This document shows positions 35,324-44,043 of a stretch of 64,000 bases of DNA, piece after piece. The first letter of the stretch is position 1. Every line of letters begins with the position of its first letter. Source of the stretch: Prolixibacteraceae bacterium (GTDB lineage Bacteria > Bacteroidota > Bacteroidia > Bacteroidales > Prolixibacteraceae); NCBI GenBank assembly GCA_003506435.1, contig DOAQ01000046.1, positions 434,001 through 498,000 of the forward strand. Reading direction: 5' to 3'. The position numbers and the translations under genes were made by a program. The notes below the pieces were generated by a model, which was given only the letters and a program-made list of their open reading frames with translations, did no database searches and was not told the DNA's origin.

Positions 35324-35431
35324 GTGACCAACTCACAGGTCTGATAATCCGTTTAATTCTCTATTTTCGCCACTCAATTGTAAAAACAGATGGTTCATCG
35401 ATTTTGAGAACAGTTCTCCGTCCGTAAAAAT

Positions 35432-35439
35432 TACTTTTG
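35432..35439 (+). promoter_or_regulatory. -7 box upstream of the MBL hydrolase gene
   Basis: TACTTTTG matches TAnnTTTG, 47 nt before the ATG at 35487. Confidence 0.45.
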
Positions 35440-35486
35440 CCCGCCTAAACATTTTATGAGGTTTGTTCCTTATTGGGAAAGAAAAG

Positions 35487-36605
35487 ATGAAACGAAAAGG
35501 CCGGATCATATTTACCATTTTATTGATATTTATTATTGGAGGAATTGCAGTTATGAAGATAAGCCCCGGATTTGGAGGAAGAATAAAAGGAGAACGTTTG
35601 GAACGAATAAAAAAGTCGCCGAATTTCAGGGACGGAGTTTTTCAAAACCCGGTACCAACCGATGTTCAGGGCGAAAATTTTTCATTCTGGAAAGTGATGC
35701 GTGAATTTACCCGGAAAGCAGAAGGACGAACACCCGAAAAAGCGATACCGGCAATTCCCATTGACAAAAACACATTCAGCAAAGAGAACAAAGGTATCCG
35801 TGTTAACTGGCTGGGACATTCAACTACTTTAATTGAAATTGACGGGGTGATTATTCTAACCGACCCGGTTTTCAGCGAACGTACGTCTCCTTTCTCTTTC
35901 GTTGGCACCAAGCGTTTCGATTCTACTTTTCATTACGATATAGAAAACCTGCCCCAACCTGATCTGGTTATCATTTCGCATGACCATTACGACCACCTCG
36001 ACCGCAAAACCGTGCTCAAACTGAAAGGCAAAAATGTGCATTTTGTAATGCCTTTGGGCGTAGGAGCGCATTTCGACCGCTGGGGATTTTTGCCTGATCA
36101 ATATACCGAGCTCGACTGGAACGGTGAATTTTTGTGGCAAGGTAAACTGAAGATTACAACTACTCCGGCCCGTCATTTCACCGGTCGCGGACTGACCGAT
36201 CGTTTTAAAACACTCTGGGCTTCGTGGGTTCTCAAAACGGAAACAAGTTCCGTATTTTTCAGCGGCGATTCGGGTTATTTTCCCGGGTTCAAAGATATTG
36301 GCAACCAACATGGTCCGTTCGACCTTTGCATCGTGGAATGCGGTCAATACAACGACGGCTGGCCATATATTCACATGGCGCCAGAAGAAACAGCACAGGC
36401 CCATCTCGATTTACAAGGCAAACTTCTGCTGCCCATCCACTGGGGCAAGTTTAAATTGAGCCTGCATCACTGGACCGACCCGGTTGAAAGGGTTTTAAAA
36501 GCCGCATCGTCAAACGGATCACAGGTTACGACCCCGAAGATCGGAGAACAAATAATCGTTGGCGAATACACCCCGCAAGCCAACTGGTGGAAGGAGATAA
36601 ATTGA
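35487..36605 (+). CDS. MBL-fold metal-dependent hydrolase (NAPE-PLD/UlaG-like)
   Basis: A 372-residue protein with an N-terminal membrane anchor (IIFTILLIFIIGGIAVM). The metallo-beta-lactamase motif is SHDHYDHLD; further ligands lie in TPARHFTGRG, FSGDSGYF and LLPIHWGKF. The block NWLGHSTTLIEIDGVIILTDPVFSERTSPFSFVGTKRF is characteristic of the NAPE-PLD-like branch, which cleaves phosphodiesters of N-acyl lipids in animals; bacterial substrates are mostly unknown. The start at 35487 follows the promoter and removes eight unsupported residues of the longer frame. Confidence 0.87.
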   Translation: MKRKGRIIFTILLIFIIGGIAVMKISPGFGGRIKGERLERIKKSPNFRDGVFQNPVPTDVQGENFSFWKVMREFTRKAEGRTPEKAIPAIPIDKNTFSKENKGIRVNWLGHSTTLIEIDGVIILTDPVFSERTSPFSFVGTKRFDSTFHYDIENLPQPDLVIISHDHYDHLDRKTVLKLKGKNVHFVMPLGVGAHFDRWGFLPDQYTELDWNGEFLWQGKLKITTTPARHFTGRGLTDRFKTLWASWVLKTETSSVFFSGDSGYFPGFKDIGNQHGPFDLCIVECGQYNDGWPYIHMAPEETAQAHLDLQGKLLLPIHWGKFKLSLHHWTDPVERVLKAASSNGSQVTTPKIGEQIIVGEYTPQANWWKEIN

Positions 36606-36662
36606 TCGGTACCAGTGGCATAAAAAAACTTCAGGAATCTTTCAGCTTAAACTTTCGGGTGC

Positions 36663-36670
36663 TATTTTTG
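36663..36670 (+). promoter_or_regulatory. -7 box of yaaA
   Basis: TATTTTTG matches TAnnTTTG, 26 nt before the yaaA ATG. Confidence 0.5.
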
Positions 36671-36696
36671 TTAGAAATGAAAAAATCAGTCGAATC

Positions 36697-37464
36697 ATGA
36701 TACTTGTTATTTCACCTGCAAAATCATTGGATTTTGAAACTCCGGCAACAACTGTATTATTTAGTTTGCCGCAATTTTTAGAAGAAGCAGAAATTGTCAA
36801 TCAGAAGTTACGCAGCCTGTCGGCTAAAAAACTTGCAAAATTGATGGATATTTCTCCAAAGCTGGCCGAATTGAATTTTGAGCGCAACCAGTTATGGTCG
36901 CATCAGAATCCGGAAAATCCTTTAAAACCGGCAGTGTTGGCTTTCACCGGCGATGTCTACCAGGGCATGCAGGCCGATCGGTTTTCAGAAAAACAACTGG
37001 AAATTGCACAGAAAAAAATCCGCATTCTGTCGGGTCTGTACGGGCTGCTGCGCCCGCTCGACCTGATCCAGGCCTACCGACTCGAAATGGGCGCCACAAT
37101 AGCCATTCAGCGAAAAAAAGATTTGTATGCTTATTGGACGGCAAAAGTTACGGAACAACTTCAGAAAGAATTAAATGCCGGTGATAAAGTGCTGGTCAAC
37201 CTGGCATCCAATGAATATTTCAAGGTGGTGAATACCAAAAAGCTGGACGCCCGAATCATTACTCCTGTATTCAAAGATTTGAAAAACGGCGAATATAAAA
37301 TAATCTCATTCTTTGCAAAAAAAGCTCGCGGACTGATGTGCCGTTTCGTGGTCGAAAACAACATCTCGAAGCCGGAAGAAATGAAAGCTTTTGATCTGGA
37401 AGGATACTATTTCAACTCCGGGTTGAGCAACGGAGATGAATGGGTATTTACACGGGATCACTAA
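36697..37464 (+). CDS. yaaA: peroxide stress protein YaaA family
   Basis: A 255-residue DUF328 protein with the complete family pattern: MILVISPAKSLDFETPA, FTGDVYQGMQADRFS, ILSGLYGLLRPLDLIQAYRLEMG, NLASNEYFKVV, ARGLMCRFVVENNI and a final GYYFNSGLSNGDEWVF. In E. coli YaaA binds DNA and limits iron-driven damage during peroxide stress. The gene is monocistronic and followed by 245 bp of non-coding DNA. Confidence 0.94.
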   Translation: MILVISPAKSLDFETPATTVLFSLPQFLEEAEIVNQKLRSLSAKKLAKLMDISPKLAELNFERNQLWSHQNPENPLKPAVLAFTGDVYQGMQADRFSEKQLEIAQKKIRILSGLYGLLRPLDLIQAYRLEMGATIAIQRKKDLYAYWTAKVTEQLQKELNAGDKVLVNLASNEYFKVVNTKKLDARIITPVFKDLKNGEYKIISFFAKKARGLMCRFVVENNISKPEEMKAFDLEGYYFNSGLSNGDEWVFTRDH

Positions 37465-37684
37465 GATAGTATTCAGTCGGAGGATGCAGGAAACAGCCGG
37501 GAACCGCAAGGGCGCTAAGGACTACGGAATTTCAGGATCCTGAGCAAACGGGGAACAGGCGTCGGACACCGGCAATTCATTCATTCGGACACATCATCCA
37601 TCGAATAGCAAACAAATTCCTCAACATCCGTTAGGGCCGGTTTAAAAAACCTCGTATTTCTTTCGTCGATTTGGCTTGCTTTTG

Positions 37685-37692
37685 TAGTTTTG
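37685..37692 (+). promoter_or_regulatory. -7 box of the YggS-family gene
   Basis: TAGTTTTG matches TAnnTTTG, 17 nt before the ATG at 37710. It lies within the longer open frame that starts at 37671 and so supports the shorter start. Confidence 0.55.
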
Positions 37693-37709
37693 CAAATCAA
37701 CACTGGCTT

Positions 37710-38384
37710 ATGGAAATTTCAGAAAGAATAAAACAGGTAAAATCGGGCCTGCCTGCAAGCGTAAAACTGGTAGCGGTCTCGAAAACCAAGCCCAACGAGG
37801 ATATCATGGAGGCATACAGGGCCGGGCAAAAATCATTTGGGGAAAACAAGGTTCAGGATTTAGCCCTGAAATACGAAGAACTTCCAAAAGACATTGAATG
37901 GCATCTTATTGGCCACCTTCAAACCAACAAGGTAAAATTCATTGCTCCTTTCGTGAGCATGATCCACGCCATTGATTCGCTAAAACTGCTGATGGTCATC
38001 GACAAAGAGGCAAAGAAAGCAGGGCGGGTTATTCCGTGCCTGCTGCAATTTCATATTGCTGAAGAAGAAACTAAATTTGGACTTAACCAGAAAGAAGCAG
38101 TTGAACTTTTAAGTTCCGATGAATTTAAAAACGCAACCAACGTAAGAATTGCCGGTGTGATGGGGATGGCCACATTTACGGATGATACAGTTCAGGTTCG
38201 GAGGGAATTTGCCGGGCTGAAATCAACATTTGAAATATTGAAGGCTAAATTTTTTGCTAACGACGACAGTTTTTGCGAAATATCGATGGGCATGTCCGAT
38301 GATTACCGGATCGCCGTTCAAGAAGGCAGCACCATGGTACGGATTGGCAGTGTCATCTTCGGAGCCAGAAATTATCAAGTTTAA
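37710..38384 (+). CDS. YggS family PLP-binding protein
   Basis: A 224-residue alanine-racemase-fold protein that controls vitamin B6 and amino-acid homeostasis. The PLP lysine is in LVAVSKTKP. Conserved blocks are FGENKVQDLALKYEEL, WHLIGHLQTNKVK, GVMGMATF, and SMGMSDDYRIAVQEGSTMVRIGSVIFGAR. The start at 37710 (MEISERIKQVKSGLP) is normal for the family; the 13 extra residues of the longer frame overlap the promoter. Confidence 0.94.
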   Translation: MEISERIKQVKSGLPASVKLVAVSKTKPNEDIMEAYRAGQKSFGENKVQDLALKYEELPKDIEWHLIGHLQTNKVKFIAPFVSMIHAIDSLKLLMVIDKEAKKAGRVIPCLLQFHIAEEETKFGLNQKEAVELLSSDEFKNATNVRIAGVMGMATFTDDTVQVRREFAGLKSTFEILKAKFFANDDSFCEISMGMSDDYRIAVQEGSTMVRIGSVIFGARNYQV

Positions 38385-38433
38385 TTTCCGATAGCATCCG
38401 GCAATTATTCCTTTTATAAGAACACGAAACAAA

Positions 38434-38441
38434 TAACTTTG
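38434..38441 (+). promoter_or_regulatory. -7 box of iorB
   Basis: TAACTTTG matches TAnnTTTG, 29 nt before the iorB ATG. Confidence 0.5.
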
Positions 38442-38470
38442 CAAACAAACTCAAATACCGAACATACAAT

Positions 38471-39052
38471 ATGAAGACAGACATTATACTGGCTGGAGTT
38501 GGCGGACAAGGGATTTTATCGATAGCAGCAACTTTGGGCACAGCGGCATTATCCGACAATTTGAATATAAAACAAGCCGAAACCCACGGAATGAGCCAAC
38601 GAGGCGGGGCCGTTGTTTCACACATGCGTATTTCCGACCAGACAATCGCTTCCGATTTAATACCTCTTGGCAAAGCCGATCTCATTCTTGCGGTCGAACC
38701 CATGGAATCGTTGCGTTACCTGCCGTTTCTTTCTGAAACCGGTTACCTGGTGACCAACACAACGCCATTTATCAATATTCCCAATTATCCTGAAGTGGAA
38801 AAAGTGATGGAAGAAATCAGGAAATTACCCCGCTTTATTGCCATTGATGCCGACCGTATTGCAAAGGAAATCGGGAATGCACGCGCATCAAATATGGTAA
38901 TGCTGGGTGCTGCTTCGCCTTTTATCGACATTGAATTCGATAAAATAAAAGAAGGCGTTAGATCGATTTTCGACCGGAAAGGAGATGAAATTATCGACTT
39001 AAATATTCGTGCACTCGAAGCAGGACGCGACTTCTCACTTCAGAACAAATAG
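38471..39052 (+). CDS. iorB: indolepyruvate oxidoreductase subunit beta
   Basis: A 193-residue gamma-domain 2-oxoacid:ferredoxin oxidoreductase subunit. Family marks are ILAGVGGQGILSIAATLG, KQAETHGMSQRGGAVVSHMRIS and NASNMVMLG-like ARASNMVMLGAASPF. With IorA it oxidises arylpyruvates from aromatic amino acids to aryl-acetyl-CoA. iorA normally lies next to it but is absent from this window; the neighbours are YggS and a rhamnosidase. The gene has its own promoter, and its stop codon lies in a perfect inverted repeat. Confidence 0.92.
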   Translation: MKTDIILAGVGGQGILSIAATLGTAALSDNLNIKQAETHGMSQRGGAVVSHMRISDQTIASDLIPLGKADLILAVEPMESLRYLPFLSETGYLVTNTTPFINIPNYPEVEKVMEEIRKLPRFIAIDADRIAKEIGNARASNMVMLGAASPFIDIEFDKIKEGVRSIFDRKGDEIIDLNIRALEAGRDFSLQNK

Positions 39053-39074
39053 AATCAGGATTCTATTTGTTCTG
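39041..39074 (+). terminator. perfect 16-bp inverted repeat over the iorB stop codon
   Basis: CAGAACAAATAGAATC (39041-39056) and GATTCTATTTGTTCTG (39059-39074) are exact inverses with a 2-bp centre. The TAG stop at 39050-39052 is inside the left arm. There is no T-run, so it may act as an RNA 3' stabiliser, a terminator or a protein-binding palindrome. Confidence 0.5.
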
Positions 39075-39106
39075 AAATATTCGTCTCATTCCTAACTAAA
39101 CCAACT

Positions 39107-41419
39107 ATGAAGCAGCCAGCTACCAGCCATCAAAAATCGTTATCACGAATTGCAATCCTTATTGTTTTATTGTCTTTTTGTTCTCCCACAACAGCTTCAA
39201 TCAACGAAAAATGCAAGCCAACCGGAATGTCTGTCAATCTACTGACCCACGCAGATCAGGTTTTTCTGAATGGCTACCCGGTAAATACTCCGCTGAATGA
39301 AGCCGTTTCTCACAGGGAAAATTTTCAGTTTACAGAAATTGCCCAACAACAACCTTTCTTCGGATGGGTTGTCAATTCGGACCGAAACAATACTATTCAG
39401 ACGGCATATCGGATTATCGTTGCATCAACGCCTGAAAATATTCAGAATGAAACAGGAGATTTCTGGGACTCCGGGAAAGTTGAAAGCAGCCAGTCAATAA
39501 ATATCAACTATACAGGCAAACCGCTTGAACCCGGAAAAGTATATTTCTGGAAAGTAAAAACATGGGACAACCACGGAAATGAATCGCCATGGTCTTCTGT
39601 TTCGCAGTTCAAAACTGCCGCAAAACTGGTTGATTATGCGACCGCACGATATCCGTTACAGAAACAAGATCAGTTTCCGGTTTCAATAAAAGCAATTTCC
39701 AACGCAATACGTTTTACCGATTTTGAGAAAAACGCATTTGGCCGTTTGCGACTTACTTTATTCAGCAAAACCGGCACTGACACCATTGCCATTCATTTTG
39801 GCGAAGTAAAAAAAGAAGGAACAATAGACCGAAAACCCGGAGGTTCCAGGCGTTATTACAACTACATACTGGCGCTGAAAGGCGGCTGGAACACATATAT
39901 AATCGCCATTCGCCCTGACAAACGAAACACAGGCCCGGCAGCTATTCCAATGCCCGAATATGTTGGCGATGTAATCCCTTTCCGCTATTGCGAAATTGAA
40001 GGATACAATCAGCCAATTGAAAAACACCAGATCGTCCGTGAAACGGTATTTTATCCTTTCGATGAAACTGAATCGTATTTTTCCAGTTCCGACACCATTC
40101 TTAATCAAGTATGGGATTTGTGCAAATATTCAATGAAAGCGACTTCTTTCACCGGAACCTATGTAGACGGCGATCGCGAACGCATCCCGTACGAAGCAGA
40201 TGCCCTCATCAATCAACTGGGACATTACGGAGTTGCCCGCGAATTTAGCATTGCCCGTTACTCGCACGAATATTTGCTTCATCATGCAACCTGGCCCACC
40301 GAATGGATTTTACAGTCGGTTTTAATGGCATGGAACGACTACCTGCACACCGGCAACAGCGAATCGCTTGAAAACTTTTATACCGATCTGAAAGCAAAAA
40401 CGCTGCTGACTTTGGCAGATGAATCAGGTTTTATAAGTACCACAACCGGAAAAGTTACGCCTGAAGTTTACAAATCCATTCATTTGAAAGACAAGTTGCG
40501 CGACATTGTCGACTGGCCGCATACCGGAATTCTGGGACTTGGTAAAAACGAAGCAGGAGAAACCGACGGTTTTGTTTTTCAGGATATAAACACAGTAGTA
40601 AATGCCTATCATTACTTCGCGCTGAACGTGATGGGCACAATCGCCGCACAACTTGGAAAAGAGGATGAAAGCGAATTTTACAGTAATCAGGCAGCAAAAC
40701 TGAAACAGGGTTTCAATGCCCAACTGATCGACAAAAAGCGTAAAATTTATATTGACGGAATTGGAACCGACCATTCTTCGTTGCATGCAAACATGTTCCC
40801 GCTGGCATTTGGACTTGCGCCTGAAAAAAATATTGCAACGATCAATGAGTTTATCCAGTCAAGAGGAATGGCATGCAGTGTGTATGGTTCACAATTTCTG
40901 ATGGAAGCCATTTATGACGGGAATAATGCCGAATACGGCCTTCAGCTTTTAAGTTCGACTGACGAACGAAGCTGGTACAACATGATCCGCGCCGGTTCAA
41001 CCATTTCGATGGAAGCCTGGGACAACAAATACAAACCCAACCAGGACTGGAACCATGCCTGGGGTGCTGCACCGGCCAACATCATCCCGCGCAAACTGAT
41101 GGGTATTGAACCGCTGGAACCGGGATTCGGGAAAATCCGTATCAAGCCGCAACCGGCCAGTCTCGAATCTGCTGAAATAAAATGTCCGACCATTCGCGGC
41201 GACGTGCTGGTATTGTTCAAAAACCAATCGCAAAAATCGTTTGTTCTGAATATTACGATTCCGGCTAACACAAGCGCCACTGTTTATCTGCCATTCTGGA
41301 ATAAATTGCAAAAAGTGACGATGAACGGAGAACCTGTTTCTTTCACACGGGAAGGGGAATTCGCAATCATCAAAGACATCGGGTCAGGAAATACTATTTT
41401 CGAAATCAGCAACAGATAA
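39107..41419 (+). CDS. alpha-L-rhamnosidase (GH78-like)
   Basis: A 770-residue exported glycosidase with a signal peptide (residues about 12-32). An N-terminal fibronectin-like part ends in KVKTWDNHGNESPWSSVSQFKT. A beta-sandwich domain follows, then the (alpha/alpha)6 catalytic domain with TYVDGDRERIPYEADALINQLGHY, TEWILQSVLMAWNDYLHTGN and RAGSTISMEAWDNKYKPNQDWNHAWGAAPANIIPRKLMGI. GH78 enzymes remove terminal rhamnose from plant glycosides, pectin or bacterial polysaccharide. No SusC/SusD genes are adjacent. Confidence 0.88.
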   Translation: MKQPATSHQKSLSRIAILIVLLSFCSPTTASINEKCKPTGMSVNLLTHADQVFLNGYPVNTPLNEAVSHRENFQFTEIAQQQPFFGWVVNSDRNNTIQTAYRIIVASTPENIQNETGDFWDSGKVESSQSININYTGKPLEPGKVYFWKVKTWDNHGNESPWSSVSQFKTAAKLVDYATARYPLQKQDQFPVSIKAISNAIRFTDFEKNAFGRLRLTLFSKTGTDTIAIHFGEVKKEGTIDRKPGGSRRYYNYILALKGGWNTYIIAIRPDKRNTGPAAIPMPEYVGDVIPFRYCEIEGYNQPIEKHQIVRETVFYPFDETESYFSSSDTILNQVWDLCKYSMKATSFTGTYVDGDRERIPYEADALINQLGHYGVAREFSIARYSHEYLLHHATWPTEWILQSVLMAWNDYLHTGNSESLENFYTDLKAKTLLTLADESGFISTTTGKVTPEVYKSIHLKDKLRDIVDWPHTGILGLGKNEAGETDGFVFQDINTVVNAYHYFALNVMGTIAAQLGKEDESEFYSNQAAKLKQGFNAQLIDKKRKIYIDGIGTDHSSLHANMFPLAFGLAPEKNIATINEFIQSRGMACSVYGSQFLMEAIYDGNNAEYGLQLLSSTDERSWYNMIRAGSTISMEAWDNKYKPNQDWNHAWGAAPANIIPRKLMGIEPLEPGFGKIRIKPQPASLESAEIKCPTIRGDVLVLFKNQSQKSFVLNITIPANTSATVYLPFWNKLQKVTMNGEPVSFTREGEFAIIKDIGSGNTIFEISNR

Positions 41420-41503
41420 ATCTTGTGGAAAATAGAATAACGAAAGGTTTTTAGTGGCAATTTTGCTAATATTGCAAGCTCAATATATGTAAACCTTAAA
41501 TTC

Positions 41504-42406
41504 ATGAAACCAACATTATTGATCCTTGCTGCAGGGATGGGAAGCCGTTTCGGAGGGCTGAAGCAACTGGCCCCGATTGGTCCAAACGGAGAAACAATCA
41601 TTGAATATTCAATTTTCGACGCCATTCGGGCCGGGTTCGGAAAAGTCGTTTTTGTTATCCGGAACCATTTTGCCGAAGAATTCAAAAACCTGATTGAACC
41701 CAAGATTTCAGGAAAAATTGAGATTGAATATGTTTTCCAGGAACTGGATAAATTACCTGCTGGTTATCAACTGCCTGAAGGACGCGAAAAACCCTGGGGT
41801 ACCGGTCATGCCATACTGATGGCCAAAGAAACAATCGATGGGCCGTTTGCTGTCATTAATGCCGACGATTTTTACGGATTCGATGCCTACAAAACCATGG
41901 CTGCATTTCTTGAAACATCGGCCAACGACAATGAATACAGCATGATTGGCTACCTGTTGAAAAATACCCTTTCTGAATTTGGCACCGTTTCAAGAGGTAT
42001 CTGTAAAGCCGATAAAGAGGGCAACCTTGTTCAAATAACCGAAACGCATGGAATTGCCGCTGTCGACGGAAAAATTGTTTGCCGAACCGAAGATGGAGGA
42101 ACCGGTGAACTGAATGAAAACATTCTGGTATCCATGAACTTCTGGGGATTCAAGCACAACCTGTTCAGCCGCCTCGAAAATCTTTTCATCTCCTTTCTGA
42201 AAGAAAAAATCGATGTGCCAAAATCAGAATTTTATATCCCGTTTGCTGTGTTCGACCTCATTCAGGCAGGAACCATTCAGGCTAAAGTGTTGCAGGCCGA
42301 CAGTCCGTGGTTCGGCGTAACTTACAAAGAAGATCAGCCGCATGTAGTAGCCAAAATCACCGGATTGATACGCTCGGGAGTGTATCCTGAAAACCTCTGG
42401 AAATAA
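41504..42406 (+). CDS. sugar-phosphate nucleotidyltransferase
   Basis: A 300-residue cytosolic enzyme of the NTP-transferase fold. The nucleotide-binding signature LILAAGMGSRFGGLKQLAPIGPNGE and the metal-site block FAVINADDFYGFDAY are clear. It resembles the transferases that pair with NahK-like kinases in Bacteroidota and turn a hexosamine-1-phosphate into a UDP-sugar. The kinase gene follows after 33 bp, supporting this salvage role; the exact sugar is inferred. Confidence 0.85.
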   Translation: MKPTLLILAAGMGSRFGGLKQLAPIGPNGETIIEYSIFDAIRAGFGKVVFVIRNHFAEEFKNLIEPKISGKIEIEYVFQELDKLPAGYQLPEGREKPWGTGHAILMAKETIDGPFAVINADDFYGFDAYKTMAAFLETSANDNEYSMIGYLLKNTLSEFGTVSRGICKADKEGNLVQITETHGIAAVDGKIVCRTEDGGTGELNENILVSMNFWGFKHNLFSRLENLFISFLKEKIDVPKSEFYIPFAVFDLIQAGTIQAKVLQADSPWFGVTYKEDQPHVVAKITGLIRSGVYPENLWK

Positions 42407-42439
42407 ATAAACAAAACCGTAAACTAAAACCATAATAGA

Positions 42440-43552
42440 ATGACATCAACCGATCAAAACTTATTAAAAAGTATTGCCGGAGAATTTAAAACCGAAGGCG
42501 AAATTATCTCTGTGCGCCCATTCGGGAACGGCCATATTAACGATACATTTCTGATTGAAACGGCAGGGGAAAAACCCAATTATATCCTTCAGCGCAAAAA
42601 CCATCTTATATTTAAAGATGTTCCGGCCATGATGGAAAATATCGACCGGGTTTGCAAGCACATTGAAAGCAAATTACGTAAAGCCAACGATCCATTACTG
42701 GGAAAGAAAACGATCAGGCAAATCAGCACTCACGATGCCAAACTTTATTTCAAAGATGAGAAAGGAAACTTCTGGACAGTTATGAATTTTGTAGCCAACA
42801 GTAAAAGCGTCGAAATGATCGAGAAGCCTGAAATGGCTGAGGTGGCAGGTATTGCTTTCGGACGGTTTCAGAAACAGTTGGCCGACCTGCCCGGCGGTCC
42901 GCTGAGCGAAACCATCAAGGATTTCCACAATATCTATTTCCGGATCAACAATTTTGAAAAAGCGAAAGCAAGCAACCCTGTCGGGCGTCTGGCAACTGTA
43001 AAGGCTGAAGTCGAAGAAATTGAAAGCCGGATGGAAAAGATGAAAACGCTTCAGAAACTGGCCGATTCAGGGAAACTGCCCATCCGAGTTACGCATAACG
43101 ACACGAAGATCAACAATGTGCTTTTCGATAAAGATACGGACGAAATACTGGCTGTTATTGACCTCGACACCGTGATGCCCGGACTCGTGCATTTCGATTT
43201 CGGCGATGCCATGCGTACTGCGGCAAACACCGTGGAAGAGGATGAGACAGACATCAGCAAGGTAAAATTCAACCTCGAAGTGTTCCGTTATTTCACTAAA
43301 GGTTTTTTAAGCGAAACCCGCGACACGCTGACACCACAAGAGATTGAACTTCTTCCCCACTCCTGCCAGTTTATGACTTATATTATGGCACTCCGGTTCC
43401 TCACCGATTACATCGACGGCGACACGTATTACAAGATAAAACATCCGGAACACAATATCGAACGCGCCCGTAACCAGATAAAACTGGTTCAGGAGATGGA
43501 AAAATCGGAACAAAAGATGAAGGAGGTTGTGAACGCTGCAATAAAAAATTGA
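42440..43552 (+). CDS. phosphotransferase of the N-acetylhexosamine 1-kinase (NahK) type
   Basis: A 370-residue kinase of the aminoglycoside-phosphotransferase fold. The N-terminal GNGHINDTFLIE nucleotide loop, the Brenner motif VTHNDTKINNVLFD with the catalytic Asp, and the metal motif IDLDTVMPGLVHFDFGDAMR are intact. NahK-like enzymes phosphorylate GlcNAc or GalNAc at C1; relatives are often mislabelled mucin desulfatase. Paired with the nucleotidyltransferase upstream it would make UDP-HexNAc from free sugar released from host or microbial glycans. A strong bidirectional terminator follows. Confidence 0.85.
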   Translation: MTSTDQNLLKSIAGEFKTEGEIISVRPFGNGHINDTFLIETAGEKPNYILQRKNHLIFKDVPAMMENIDRVCKHIESKLRKANDPLLGKKTIRQISTHDAKLYFKDEKGNFWTVMNFVANSKSVEMIEKPEMAEVAGIAFGRFQKQLADLPGGPLSETIKDFHNIYFRINNFEKAKASNPVGRLATVKAEVEEIESRMEKMKTLQKLADSGKLPIRVTHNDTKINNVLFDKDTDEILAVIDLDTVMPGLVHFDFGDAMRTAANTVEEDETDISKVKFNLEVFRYFTKGFLSETRDTLTPQEIELLPHSCQFMTYIMALRFLTDYIDGDTYYKIKHPEHNIERARNQIKLVQEMEKSEQKMKEVVNAAIKN

Positions 43553-43573
43553 TAACTGCCAATCTGTATATAA

Positions 43574-43610
43574 AAATCCCGGAACTTTATGTCTGAAAGT
43601 TCCGGGATTT
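43574..43610. terminator. bidirectional rho-independent terminator
   Basis: A perfect 15-bp stem (43574-43588 with 43596-43610; core CCCGGAACTTT) with a 7-nt loop. T-rich sequence lies on both sides, and the minus-strand exit has TTTTTAT. It ends the kinase gene and also faces the GH92 remnant on the other strand. Confidence 0.88.
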
Positions 43611-43619
43611 TCATTTCCA

Positions 43620-43763
43620 TTATTGTACCAATGGCGGCGCATCGTTTTCCGAACTTCTCCGGTCTCGGTTGGCTTTTGGTTCCATTTGCAGCACCAGCTT
43701 TCCTCCGGAAATTAGATCTGCATGTGTAAACAAAAGTTTGTTCCAAGGTTCCAAATGTAAACA
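43620..43763 (-). pseudogene. remnant of the C-terminus of a GH92 alpha-mannosidase
   Basis: The minus strand reads ...CLHLEPWNKLLFTHADLI SGGKLVLQMEPKANRDRR... and ends with a stop at 43620. The pattern 'NGxPWNKxxFTHxDIxxGGxLxFxMxxxPN' is how GH92 exo-alpha-mannosidases end. Nothing upstream (toward 44043) continues the family, so only about 45 codons remain. It sits next to a terminator that would have ended this gene. Identification is from memory of the family and covers a short stretch. Confidence 0.55.
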
Positions 43764-43968
43764 TATAATTCTATCCGGGATCAAAACACTGCATAGAGAA
43801 AAATGTCGGTTTTTTCGTTAAAAAATGCAAAAAACAATTAGCTGCTGACAATCAAAGTTTTCACTAATTCACTAAAAATTAACATGTAAAATAAGTCCCT
43901 GTCCGGCGAATATTTTAATAACATATTTCGCCTGTTATAGCTCCTCTTGTTTGTTAATAAATTATTAC
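43764..43968. other. upstream region of the EF-G paralogue, no gene seen
   Basis: About 200 bp, A+T-rich, between the GH92 remnant and the fusA-paralogue promoter. It has a weak symmetrical element TAAC-N11-GTTA (43919-43937) about 30 bp upstream of the -7 box, a possible activator site. No open frame of interest. Confidence 0.35.
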
Positions 43969-43976
43969 TATTTTTG
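43947..43976 (+). promoter_or_regulatory. promoter of the EF-G paralogue gene
   Basis: TTG (43947-43949), a 19-nt spacer and TATTTTTG (43969-43976) match the Bacteroidota -33/-7 pattern. The start is expected near 43980, giving a leader of about 60 nt. Confidence 0.65.
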
Positions 43977-44043
43977 GTGGCTTCCGAAAAAGAATGCACT
44001 TTTCGGGAGAAAATTGCGGAACAAATACCAAAAAAACTAAATA

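Noticed and set aside
37465..37684. The 245-bp gap before the YggS-family gene was checked for RNA genes or remnants.
   Set aside because: No open frame, hairpin series or tRNA-like fold was recognised; only the -7 box at its end is supported.
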